DNA of 64,000 nucleotides from Pedobacter yulinensis (GTDB lineage Bacteria > Bacteroidota > Bacteroidia > Sphingobacteriales > Sphingobacteriaceae): NCBI RefSeq assembly GCF_003029735.1, contig NZ_KZ686268.1:558001-622000 (forward strand). The letters run 5' to 3'. Under the pieces are notes generated by a model. It saw nothing but the letters and a program-made list of their open reading frames with translations. It had not been told where the DNA came from and searched no databases. This document shows, in pieces, positions 52,985 to 60,949 of this stretch; the stretch's first letter is position 1; every line of letters starts with the position of its first letter. The translations under genes were made by a program, and so were the position numbers.

Positions 52985-53728
52985 TTATGCTTCTGCTACT
53001 TCATGGGTAAGCGCTTCGTCGACCAGGATACGGCCACAGTGCTCGCAAACGATGATTTTTTTGCGCTGGCGAATATCCAGCTGACGCTGAGGCGGGATCT
53101 GGTTGAAACAGCCTGAACACGAGTCACGGTCAATGGTAACTACCGCCAAACCATTATTCGCGTTTTTCCGCAAGCGGCTGTAGGCGGTAAGCAGCCGCTC
53201 TTCAATCTGCGTTTCTGCGGTCTCAGCTCTACGAACCAGCTCCTGCTCTTCAAGTTCTGTTTCGCCGGTAATGACATCCAGCTCAGACTTTTTAGCGTCC
53301 AGGTCTTTTTTACGGCCTTCGAGCTCTGCCAGGGCAGCGTCGTAAACTTCCGTTTTTGAGTTGATCTCGAAACCGTGTTCCTTGATCTTTTTCTCAGACA
53401 CCTGGATATCGAGACCCTGAATTTCGATCTCTTTGGTCAAAGCGTCGTACTCCCGGTTGTTTTTTACCTCTTTAAGCTGCGTTTCATATTTCTTGATCAG
53501 GTTCTGGGCTTCTTTGATCGTGTTCTTGCGGCTCACGATCGAATCTTCCAGCTCGTCCAGTTCCGCTTTTATCTTTTGGATACGGGTTTCAAGTCCGGCA
53601 ACATCGTCCTCAAGGTCAGAAACCTCCATGGGCAGTTCGCCGCGGACCTGGCGTATCTTGTCAATTTTCGTGTGAATGTTTTGCAGTTCGTATAAAGCTT
53701 TCAGCTTTTGTTCTACGGTTTGTTCCAT
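52985..53728 (-). CDS. Coiled-coil zinc-ribbon protein (CT398-like family)
   Basis: A 247-residue protein. I start at ATG 53728 because the -7 promoter element at 53773-53780 lies inside the frame that would otherwise begin at 53836. Residues 1-185 form a long coiled coil (heptads of Leu/Ile/Lys/Glu); the C-terminus has a C4 zinc ribbon (CSGC and CEHC pairs, about 202-233). Relatives (Chlamydia CT398, Pfam zf-RING_7) interact with sigma-54 or secretion factors in some species; the function here is unknown. The Nif3 gene lies just upstream on the same strand, an association that recurs in bacteria. Confidence 0.88.
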   Translation of the reverse strand: MEQTVEQKLKALYELQNIHTKIDKIRQVRGELPMEVSDLEDDVAGLETRIQKIKAELDELEDSIVSRKNTIKEAQNLIKKYETQLKEVKNNREYDALTKEIEIQGLDIQVSEKKIKEHGFEINSKTEVYDAALAELEGRKKDLDAKKSELDVITGETELEEQELVRRAETAETQIEERLLTAYSRLRKNANNGLAVVTIDRDSCSGCFNQIPPQRQLDIRQRKKIIVCEHCGRILVDEALTHEVAEA

Positions 53729-53772
53729 TAATATACTAATTATGGTTTGTATCTCCTCCGGTAAACGGATTG

Positions 53773-53780
53773 CAAAGTTA
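53773..53780 (-). promoter_or_regulatory. -7 promoter element of the zinc-ribbon gene
   Basis: Minus strand TAACTTTG, exact match; leader of 44 bases to ATG 53728. Confidence 0.68.
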
Positions 53781-53900
53781 GCAAAAAATTCCGAATAAAT
53801 TTTGCAAAAGCTGGCAGTTAAAATGTTCAGTTTCAAAGCATCCGGCGGCAGCCGTACCCTTTACACATGTAAATGCTGCGCGCCCCGTCAGCTTTGAAAT

Positions 53901-55001
53901 CTAAGCCCTGAAATACAGAACGGGGTTTGTACGTTGCGTGGTTTTTAGAACCCGTAGTTCCCGGAAACGGCCCTTCAACAGTTCGCCGAGCAGGTCTGAG
54001 GTAAACTGTTCACTTTCATAGTGGCCAATGTCTGCAATCATGATTTTGCCGTCTGCGTCAAAAAACTCATGGTATTTGAAGTCTGCCGTAACGAATACGT
54101 CTGCCCCGGCGGCAATCGCCTCCTGCAGCAAGAAACTTCCCGATCCGCCGCAAACCGCAATTTTCCTGATCGGTCTGTTCAGCAGGGCGGTATGTCTGAT
54201 CACTTCCGTTTCCATTTTCTCTTGCAGCAGCCGCAGGAATTCACCCGGTTCAACCGCGGGTTCCAACCAGCCGATCATGCCCGAGCCCACTTGCGGGTGC
54301 GCGTTTTCGAGCCTGAACAGATCATAGGCGACCTCTTCGTAGGGATGGCTTTCCAGCAGCGCGAGCAGAATTTTCCGTTCGTCTTGCGCATTGTAAACGG
54401 TTTCGATACGGGTTTCGGGTTCCCGGTGTGGCTGACCCGCGTGGCCGGCAAACGGATTGGTTTGTTCAGCTCCTTTAAATGTTCCGAAACCGTCCTGGTT
54501 AAAACTGCATTCGCTGTAATCCCCGATCTGACCCGCTCCGGCACGGAACAAGGCTTGCCTGACGTGGTCTGCCTGGGCATGCGGGCAATAGGTAACCAGT
54601 TTGCGCAGCAAACCCTGTTTTGGCTGCAGTACACGGGTGCCCGACAAACCCAGCCGGTCGCAGATGCGTTTGTTTACGCCGGTATGAATACTGTCAAGGT
54701 TGGTATGAATGGCAAAAAGCGCCACGTGCGAACGTATGGCTTTGATGACCACACGCTCCACATAGTTCTTGCCGTTCAGCTTTTTTAATCCTTTAAAAAT
54801 GATCGGGTGGTGAGAAACGATCACGTTACAGCCCGAGGCCAGCGCTTCATCCACGATTGCTTCGGTGCAGTCGAGAGACAGCAGCACGCCGGTTACGTCC
54901 ATCCCCGGGTCGCCTGTAATCAGTCCCGCGTTGTCATAACTCTCCTGGTATGCTCCCGGAGCAATGCCTTCTAAAAAACCTGTCAGTTCTGCTACTTTCA
55001 A
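53901..55001 (-). CDS. Nif3-family dinuclear metal-centre protein
   Basis: A 366-residue Nif3 (DUF34/NIF3) protein. The start is TTG 55001, 12 bases after the TM2 gene stop; there is no ATG in the gap. The metal ligands are in IVSHHPIIFKG (His-His, about 61-62), the AIHTNLDSIHTG motif (about 95-106), and the C-terminal ADIGHYESEQ motif (about 325). An insert domain lies between the two halves (about 130-240), as in the long bacterial form. Function is debated (GTP cyclohydrolase-like or metal handling). It likely shares a transcript with the TM2 and DUF2752 genes upstream. Confidence 0.92.
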   Translation of the reverse strand: MKVAELTGFLEGIAPGAYQESYDNAGLITGDPGMDVTGVLLSLDCTEAIVDEALASGCNVIVSHHPIIFKGLKKLNGKNYVERVVIKAIRSHVALFAIHTNLDSIHTGVNKRICDRLGLSGTRVLQPKQGLLRKLVTYCPHAQADHVRQALFRAGAGQIGDYSECSFNQDGFGTFKGAEQTNPFAGHAGQPHREPETRIETVYNAQDERKILLALLESHPYEEVAYDLFRLENAHPQVGSGMIGWLEPAVEPGEFLRLLQEKMETEVIRHTALLNRPIRKIAVCGGSGSFLLQEAIAAGADVFVTADFKYHEFFDADGKIMIADIGHYESEQFTSDLLGELLKGRFRELRVLKTTQRTNPVLYFRA

Positions 55002-55013
55002 ATTGCCGTTATT

Positions 55014-55382
55014 TTATCTCATTTCACTGAGCCGGATCATCTGAAGGCTTTCAAAAGCCATCTTCTGGTTGTATTCAGCGGCCAGTTGTTTGTGGTTAAC
55101 AAGGTCGACTATTGAACCGATAAAACAAAGACCAATGGTAAACAGATACAGAATCCCCATGCCGATCTGGTTAATGATAAACCGTTGCAGGCCGGGCACG
55201 ATGAACAGGCCAAGCAGGCAAAACAGCAGCATATCTGAAGGGTTTTTCCGTTTGCCGGAGTAGATCATCAAAAACGCACGCATTTGCTGTTCGTTTAAAC
55301 CGGTGGTTGCTTGCTGTAAATATGAGTATTCCTCTGGTGTGATGCCTGGCAGCGACATCAGAGGTGATTGATACATTTCCAT
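55014..55382 (-). CDS. TM2-domain membrane protein
   Basis: A 122-residue protein with two transmembrane helices of the TM2 domain (about 50-70 and 74-93; FIINQIGMGILYLFTIGLC with the short turn typical of the family). The N-terminus is soluble and contains PGITPEEYSYLQQ. Function unknown; TM2 proteins are often linked with signalling or stress. It lies between the DUF2752 gene (2 bases upstream) and Nif3 (12 bases downstream) and is surely co-transcribed with them. Confidence 0.9.
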   Translation of the reverse strand: MEMYQSPLMSLPGITPEEYSYLQQATTGLNEQQMRAFLMIYSGKRKNPSDMLLFCLLGLFIVPGLQRFIINQIGMGILYLFTIGLCFIGSIVDLVNHKQLAAEYNQKMAFESLQMIRLSEMR

Positions 55383-55384
55383 AA

Positions 55385-55687
55385 TTATGATTTTGCGTTA
55401 AACAATTCCTTTTTATTTCTCTTTCTTATCAATGTAAAAATGCGATGCAGCAGGATAACCAGGGCCGGCAGACCAAACCAATGCATGTCAAAGCTCCGGG
55501 AAAATTCACCATGCAGCAGCAGCGCAATTGACCGGCCTATTCCACACCCGGGGCACCAGTGCTCCAAACCGGCGTTGGCCAGCGGGCAGAGCGAAAAATG
55601 GTGCTGGTGCGGGTCTGACAGGAACAACAGGGTCAATCCTGTTAACCAGAAAAGCAATTCCGGAGTACCTGTTCTGATCGCTTTCAT
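55385..55687 (-). CDS. DUF2752 membrane protein
   Basis: A 100-residue inner-membrane protein with the DUF2752 signature CPGCGIGRSI near residues 45-54 and two or three hydrophobic helices. Function unknown. It is often found beside TM2 proteins, as here: the TM2 gene starts 2 bases after its stop. Divergent from mfd. Confidence 0.88.
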   Translation of the reverse strand: MKAIRTGTPELLFWLTGLTLLFLSDPHQHHFSLCPLANAGLEHWCPGCGIGRSIALLLHGEFSRSFDMHWFGLPALVILLHRIFTLIRKRNKKELFNAKS

Positions 55688-55750
55688 TTACATTTTTTAG
55701 AGTCTGTCCTGCCGCGTATTGTTACAGGGCACAATTATAAATATAAACGC

Positions 55751-55758
55751 TAAATTTG
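55751..55758 (+). promoter_or_regulatory. -7 promoter element of mfd
   Basis: TAAATTTG, exact match, ends 5 bases before GTG 55764. It lies within the otherwise open frame and fixes the start. Confidence 0.72.
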
Positions 55759-55763
55759 CAGCA

Positions 55764-58700
55764 GTGAACATCCGCGACTTACTCAACCGATACAAGACAG
55801 ACAGCCGGGTTACCTCGCTTGCGCAGAAACTGAATTCCGGCAAGCACGCCAAAGTGCAGTTGAAGGGATTGGTTGGTTCGTCAGACGCAGTGGTAGCCTT
55901 ATCGTCTTACTTCCTGCTGCATCAGCCCATTCTGTTTGTACTTCCTGACCGCGAAGAGGCGGCTTATTTCCATTCAGACCTGGAGAACATCCTCGACAAA
56001 CAGGCCCTGTTTTTCCCCTCGTCCTATCGCAAGTCTTTTGATTTTACACAGGTCGATACGGCCAACGTGCTGGCCAGGGCTGAGGTCCTCAATGAACTGA
56101 ATCACGAAACCTCGCACGGCAGGCTCATTGTTTCCTACCCCGAAGCGCTGGCAGAAAAGGTTATTGACCGGGATTCCCTGTCCAGCAACACACTCGAAAT
56201 TGCTACCGGTGCACGGCTCGGCATTGATTTTATCAATGAGTTCTTAATGGAGTATGATTTTCAGCGGAGCGATTTCGTATACAATCCCGGGCAATTTTCC
56301 ATTCGCGGCGGGATCGTCGATATTTTTTCGTTTTCGCACGACCTGCCTTACCGCATCGAGTTTTTTGGCGACGAGGTCGAAAACATCCGCACGTTCGAGA
56401 TCGAGACGCAGCTTTCAGTAGACACGGTCAGGTCGTTAACAATCGTACCCAATGTACAGGCGAAATTTCTGACTGAAAACAACATCAGCATTCTTGACTA
56501 CATTGACCCGGCTACCCAGCTCTGGTTCAAAGACGTGGAATTTGTGCTTGATATTGTTCGCGGTGGTTATAAAAAGGCCGTAGAACTCTGGAAGGCATTG
56601 CCCGCAAAAGACAAGGAGCAGAACCCTGAGTGGATCGATCCCAAGTTTGCTTTTACGGACGATAAAATGCTTGCCGATCATTTCCAGGACTTTAATGTCG
56701 TCGAATTTGGCAAGCAGTTCTTTTACCGCACCGCCGATGTCATCAATTTCGAAATCAAACCGCAGCCCTCGTTCAACAAGGATTTCAACCTGCTCATCCA
56801 TAACCTGAAAGAAAACGAGAAGGCAGAGATCGTGAATTTCATTTTCACCGATTCGGGTAAGCAGCAGGAACGCCTGTATGCCATCCTGGAAGACATTGAT
56901 AAAACTGCCAAATTTACGCCGATCAACAGCTCGCTCCGCGAAGGGTTCGTAGACCCGGCTATGAATGTGGCTTTTTATACCGACCACCAGATCTTTGACC
57001 GGTACTACAAATACAAACAGAAACGCGGTTACCAGCGTAGCCAGGCCATTACCCTGAAAGAGTTGAGGGACCTGAAGCCTGGAGACTTTGTTACACATAT
57101 TGACCACGGTATCGGCAAATACGCCGGACTGGAAAAGGTCGAGGTAAATGGCAAAACCCAGGAAATGATCAGACTCGTCTATGCCGATAATGACCTGCTC
57201 TACGTAAACATCAACTCGCTGAACCGCATTGCCAAGTACAGTGGCAAGGAGGGCACAGCGCCTAAGATGAACAAGCTGGGAACCGACGCCTGGGATAAGC
57301 TTAAAAAAACCACTAAAAAAAAAGTTAAAGACATTGCCCGCGACCTGATCAAACTTTACGCCCTGCGTAAAACGAAGGCAGGTACGGCATTCTCTCCAGA
57401 CACCTATTTACAGACCGAACTCGAGGCTTCATTTATTTACGAAGATACGCCCGACCAGTTGCGTGCTACCCAGGATATCAAAAAAGATATGGAGGCTCCG
57501 CACCCGATGGACCGCCTGGTTTGCGGGGACGTGGGTTTTGGCAAAACTGAAGTCGCGATCCGTGCTGCTTTTAAGGCAATTGTCGATGGGAAACAGGCTG
57601 CCGTGCTCGTGCCTACCACAATCCTTGCTTTGCAGCATTACAAAACGTTCTCTGAGCGACTGAAAGATTTCCCTGTCAAAGTAGATTACATTAACCGGTT
57701 TAAAAGCAGCAAACAGATCAAAGATACGCTCGCAGCTGTAGCCGACGGAAAAATTGATGTGGTGATCGGCACACACCGCCTGCTGAGCAAGGATGTCAAG
57801 TTCAAGGACCTGGGCATCATGATCATTGATGAGGAACAAAAGTTTGGTGTGTCTGCCAAGGAGAAACTGAAAACCCTCAGGGTTAACGTCGATACGCTGA
57901 CCCTGACGGCAACACCGATTCCGCGAACGCTGCACTTCTCGCTCATGGGTGCCCGCGACCTTTCGATCATCAATACGCCTCCGCCTAACAGGCAGGCCGT
58001 TAGCACAGAGCTGCACGTTTTTAATGAGAAACTGATCCAGGAAGCCGTGCAATTCGAGCTTGACCGCGACGGACAGGTGTTTTTCATTCACAACCGTGTA
58101 AGCGACCTCATGCAACTCGGGGGCCTGATTCAAAAGCTTGTGCCCAAAGCCCGGATCGGGATTGCACACGGGCAGCTTGATGGTGACGCGCTGGAAGATG
58201 TCATGCTCGATTTTGTTCGCGGAGATAAAGATGTGCTGGTTGCGACCACCATTATCGAGGCCGGCCTGGATATTCCAAATGCCAATACGATCATTATTAA
58301 CCAGGCACACCATTTCGGGCTGAGCGACCTGCACCAGATGCGCGGCAGGGTAGGAAGAAGCAATAAAAAGGCTTTTTGTTACCTGCTTTCACCGCCGCTT
58401 TCCACGCTGACTTCTGAAGCGCGCAAGCGCCTCAGCGCAATAGAAGAGTTTTCTGAATTGGGCAGCGGCTTTAATGTAGCCATGCGCGACCTCGACATCC
58501 GCGGCAGCGGAAACCTGCTTGGTGCGGAACAAAGCGGGTTTATTGCCGAGATCGGTTTTGAGATGTATCATAAAATTCTGGACGAAGCCATCCAGGAACT
58601 CAAAGACGCTGAGTTCAAAGACCTGTTCAAGGATGAGCCTGAGCGGCCGTTTGTTTCGTTTACCCAGATCGATACCGATCTTGAGCTGTATATTCCTGAT

Positions 58701-59102
58701 GCTTACATTACCAACATAACAGAGCGTTATAACTTGTATACTGCACTTTCTAAACTGGAAAACGAAGCTGAACTGAAGCAATTTGAACAGGAGCTGGCCG
58801 ACCGTTTCGGGCCGGTGCCACCCCAGGTCAAAACCATGCTTAGTGTGGTGCGCCTGCAATGGTTGGGTAAAAAGCTTGGTTTCGAAAAGATCAGTTTCAA
58901 AAAGAACGTGTTGCGGGGATATTTCCTGAACGACAAACAGTCGAAATATTTCGACTCGGTTACGTTTGGAAAGATCCTGGCTTTTGCACAAAACCATCCC
59001 CGGATCTGCAACCTGAAAGAAGTCAAAAACAGCCTGCGCATTGCGTTCGAAAACATTACAACAGTAGAAGACGCCATTTCAACCCTGGAAATGATCGATT
59101 AG
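55764..59102 (+). CDS. mfd: Transcription-repair coupling factor Mfd
   Basis: Mfd removes RNA polymerase stalled at DNA damage and recruits the UvrABC repair machinery. I start at GTG 55764 (1112 residues); the frame is open to an ATG-less region including 55719 that lies before the promoter. Order: UvrB-like N-terminal domains, an RNA-polymerase-interacting CarD-like domain (about 435-510; PGDFVTHIDHGIGKYAGL), a DEAD-type helicase domain with Walker A GDVGFGKT (587-595 region, Lys594) and DEEQ box 689-692, helicase C domain, and the TRCF C-terminal domain (about 960-1060). Intact and typical in length. Confidence 0.96.
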   Translation: MNIRDLLNRYKTDSRVTSLAQKLNSGKHAKVQLKGLVGSSDAVVALSSYFLLHQPILFVLPDREEAAYFHSDLENILDKQALFFPSSYRKSFDFTQVDTANVLARAEVLNELNHETSHGRLIVSYPEALAEKVIDRDSLSSNTLEIATGARLGIDFINEFLMEYDFQRSDFVYNPGQFSIRGGIVDIFSFSHDLPYRIEFFGDEVENIRTFEIETQLSVDTVRSLTIVPNVQAKFLTENNISILDYIDPATQLWFKDVEFVLDIVRGGYKKAVELWKALPAKDKEQNPEWIDPKFAFTDDKMLADHFQDFNVVEFGKQFFYRTADVINFEIKPQPSFNKDFNLLIHNLKENEKAEIVNFIFTDSGKQQERLYAILEDIDKTAKFTPINSSLREGFVDPAMNVAFYTDHQIFDRYYKYKQKRGYQRSQAITLKELRDLKPGDFVTHIDHGIGKYAGLEKVEVNGKTQEMIRLVYADNDLLYVNINSLNRIAKYSGKEGTAPKMNKLGTDAWDKLKKTTKKKVKDIARDLIKLYALRKTKAGTAFSPDTYLQTELEASFIYEDTPDQLRATQDIKKDMEAPHPMDRLVCGDVGFGKTEVAIRAAFKAIVDGKQAAVLVPTTILALQHYKTFSERLKDFPVKVDYINRFKSSKQIKDTLAAVADGKIDVVIGTHRLLSKDVKFKDLGIMIIDEEQKFGVSAKEKLKTLRVNVDTLTLTATPIPRTLHFSLMGARDLSIINTPPPNRQAVSTELHVFNEKLIQEAVQFELDRDGQVFFIHNRVSDLMQLGGLIQKLVPKARIGIAHGQLDGDALEDVMLDFVRGDKDVLVATTIIEAGLDIPNANTIIINQAHHFGLSDLHQMRGRVGRSNKKAFCYLLSPPLSTLTSEARKRLSAIEEFSELGSGFNVAMRDLDIRGSGNLLGAEQSGFIAEIGFEMYHKILDEAIQELKDAEFKDLFKDEPERPFVSFTQIDTDLELYIPDAYITNITERYNLYTALSKLENEAELKQFEQELADRFGPVPPQVKTMLSVVRLQWLGKKLGFEKISFKKNVLRGYFLNDKQSKYFDSVTFGKILAFAQNHPRICNLKEVKNSLRIAFENITTVEDAISTLEMID

Positions 59103-59148
59103 TAGCCCTGAACCGTACCGATCAGATATATATTTAAACAGCTTCAAC

Positions 59149-59373
59149 ATGAGCCTTGCCGACACCAGCATACTTACCGACCTTGTCACCATGCGCATGC
59201 CCTTCGGCAAGTACAAGGATACGGTCTTGTGCAGCCTGCCTGAATCATACCTGGTTTGGTTCAGCAACAAAGGCTTTCCTGCCGGAAGGCTGGGCATGCT
59301 TCTGCAAACGATGTATGAAATTAAATTGAACGGGCTTGAGTACCTGCTTACACCCCTAAAAAAGCAGCGCTAA
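59149..59373 (+). CDS. DUF3820-family small protein
   Basis: A 74-residue protein of the DUF3820 family: MPFGKYKDTVLCSLPESYLVWFSNKGFPAGRLG is its core, seen here from residue 21 on. The family is thought to be a putative quorum- or nucleotide-linked protein with no proven role. Its stop directly abuts the stop of the convergent DsbA-like gene (TAATTA). Confidence 0.82.
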   Translation: MSLADTSILTDLVTMRMPFGKYKDTVLCSLPESYLVWFSNKGFPAGRLGMLLQTMYEIKLNGLEYLLTPLKKQR

Positions 59374-60087
59374 TTACGCGCAGCCGTTCTCGCCGCACGC
59401 GGGGCCGTCCCCGGCGCCAAGGTCCTGTAATGCGGTTTGCGGCTGCCTAGACTTCCAGTCGGCATAACCCTGCTGCAGGGCCTGCTTAAAAGCTGCGACA
59501 GGCTGAGCGCCCGACAAGCCGAACTTGCGGTCCATAACAAAGTAGGGCACACCGCTTATGCCCAGTTGTTGCGCCTCATGAACATCCTTCCGGACGGCTC
59601 CTGCAAAATCTTCACTTTGCAACATGTTGCGCACAACCTGCAAATCTATACCCATGCGCTGTCCTATGACAGCAAGTGTTTCGTGGTCGGCAATGTCTGC
59701 CTGACCTGAAAAATGAGCTTCAAACAGCGCTTCTTCTGCGGCATCCTGTAAACCCAGGCCGGCAGCCAGGTGGATCAGGCGGTGCGCATCAAAGGTATTG
59801 GCAGGAATGTTCTTATCAAAGTCGAGATCAATGCCGGCAGCCTGTCCCATTTGTCGTACCTGGGTGGTCATCTGCCTGGCCTGTGCTTCAGATATGCCTT
59901 TGTTCTCGGCCAGGTAAGCATATACACCCTGTTTCTCTGTATTGTGATAGCCGGGATTCAGCTGGAAACTTTTCCACTCAACCTCAAGTGCCGCAGCAAA
60001 CGGCAGCCCGCGTAACGCCTCCTCAAAATGTCTTTTGCCGATATAACAAAACGGGCACATCACATCAGACCAGATTTCTACCTTCAT
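59374..60087 (-). CDS. DsbA-family oxidoreductase, FrnE-like
   Basis: A 237-residue thioredoxin-fold oxidoreductase of the FrnE subfamily. Start at ATG 60087 is set by the -7 element 15 bases upstream; the frame opens 27 residues earlier at 60168. The active CPFC is at residues 11-14. No signal peptide is present, so it is cytoplasmic, as for other FrnE proteins. The C-terminus ends PACGENGCA, a CX4C pair (Cys231, Cys236) like the second redox motif of Deinococcus FrnE. Function likely in thiol redox or stress response. Confidence 0.88.
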   Translation of the reverse strand: MKVEIWSDVMCPFCYIGKRHFEEALRGLPFAAALEVEWKSFQLNPGYHNTEKQGVYAYLAENKGISEAQARQMTTQVRQMGQAAGIDLDFDKNIPANTFDAHRLIHLAAGLGLQDAAEEALFEAHFSGQADIADHETLAVIGQRMGIDLQVVRNMLQSEDFAGAVRKDVHEAQQLGISGVPYFVMDRKFGLSGAQPVAAFKQALQQGYADWKSRQPQTALQDLGAGDGPACGENGCA

Positions 60088-60102
60088 GTATTTGAATTTG
60101 TA

Positions 60103-60110
60103 CAAAGGTA
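60103..60110 (-). promoter_or_regulatory. -7 promoter element of the FrnE-like gene
   Basis: Minus strand TACCTTTG, exact match, 15 bases upstream of ATG 60087. Confidence 0.7.
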
Positions 60111-60199
60111 CGCGCAAGTGTCTCCAGGCCTGTAATATGCAGGTCAGCTTTTTTGCTGGAGCCCGCACAGGAACAATTTTTATTTCTGACGAAAATATA

Positions 60200-60207
60200 T
60201 AGTTTTG
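60200..60207 (+). promoter_or_regulatory. -7 promoter element of the CsgG-like gene
   Basis: TAGTTTTG, exact match, 23 bases upstream of ATG 60231. Confidence 0.62.
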
Positions 60208-60230
60208 GAAAAAATATCAGAACAAACATT

Positions 60231-60878
60231 ATGAAGAAGTTTATCTTAATTATGCTCTCGCTGATCGCTGCTACGGGTGCCTACGCCCAATTTGAGGGAT
60301 CAAAGCAAATCTTCAGCAGTCCGAAACTTGCAGAAGAAAAGAGCCGGCACAAGATCGTGGCCATTGTGCCGTTTGTGACCAAAATTACCTACCGCAAGCA
60401 GCCGAAAAATTTCAATGCTGAAGCAAATAAAGAACAGGAACGAAGCATGTCAAAGGCCATCCAGTCAGGCATGTATACGTTCTTCCTTCGCAGGGCCGGC
60501 GACTACACAGTTGAATTTCAGGACATCGAAAAAACCAACATTCTGCTCAAGAAAGCGGGTGTTCTTGACAAAATGGACGAGATGACCAAAGACGAACTGG
60601 CCAAACTGCTCGGCGTAGATGCTGTGATCGGCGGCACTTTCGATACTGAGCAAACGAAGACAGAAGCAGGCGCAATTGCCTCGGCCGTATTATTCGGTGG
60701 TCTAGGCGGAAAAACGGGTTCGGGCACGCTGACACTAACCCTGAACGATGGCAAAAGCGGCGATCTGCTTTGGCGGTTCTTCAAAACAATGGATGACAAC
60801 ATCATGGCCTCGACCGATGACCTGATCGAACGCATGATGCGCAAGGTAACACGTAATTTTCCTTACCATAAATCGTAA
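60231..60878 (+). CDS. Secreted protein with CsgG/TolB-like fold
   Basis: A 215-residue exported protein (signal peptide MKKFILIMLSLIAATGAYA). The body resembles the CsgG/GNA1162-type alpha/beta fold: KIVAIVPFVTKITYR, LAKLLGVDAVIGGTF, GSGTLTLTLNDGKSGDLLWRF. There is no lipobox Cys, so it is a soluble periplasmic form. Exact role unknown. It is divergent from the FrnE-like gene; a bidirectional terminator follows. Confidence 0.8.
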   Translation: MKKFILIMLSLIAATGAYAQFEGSKQIFSSPKLAEEKSRHKIVAIVPFVTKITYRKQPKNFNAEANKEQERSMSKAIQSGMYTFFLRRAGDYTVEFQDIEKTNILLKKAGVLDKMDEMTKDELAKLLGVDAVIGGTFDTEQTKTEAGAIASAVLFGGLGGKTGSGTLTLTLNDGKSGDLLWRFFKTMDDNIMASTDDLIERMMRKVTRNFPYHKS

Positions 60879-60887
60879 GCCCATACG

Positions 60888-60918
60888 AAAAAAAGCGGGC
60901 TGCGAGCCCGCTTTTTTT
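60888..60918. terminator. Bidirectional intrinsic terminator
   Basis: A 7-bp GC stem (60895-60901 with 60905-60911) and 3-nt loop flanked by seven A on the left and seven T on the right, so it can stop transcription from both sides. It serves the converging genes ending at 60878 and 60950. Confidence 0.93.
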
Positions 60919-60949
60919 GCGCTATAAGCCGGACCGAAGGCTGGACCGG

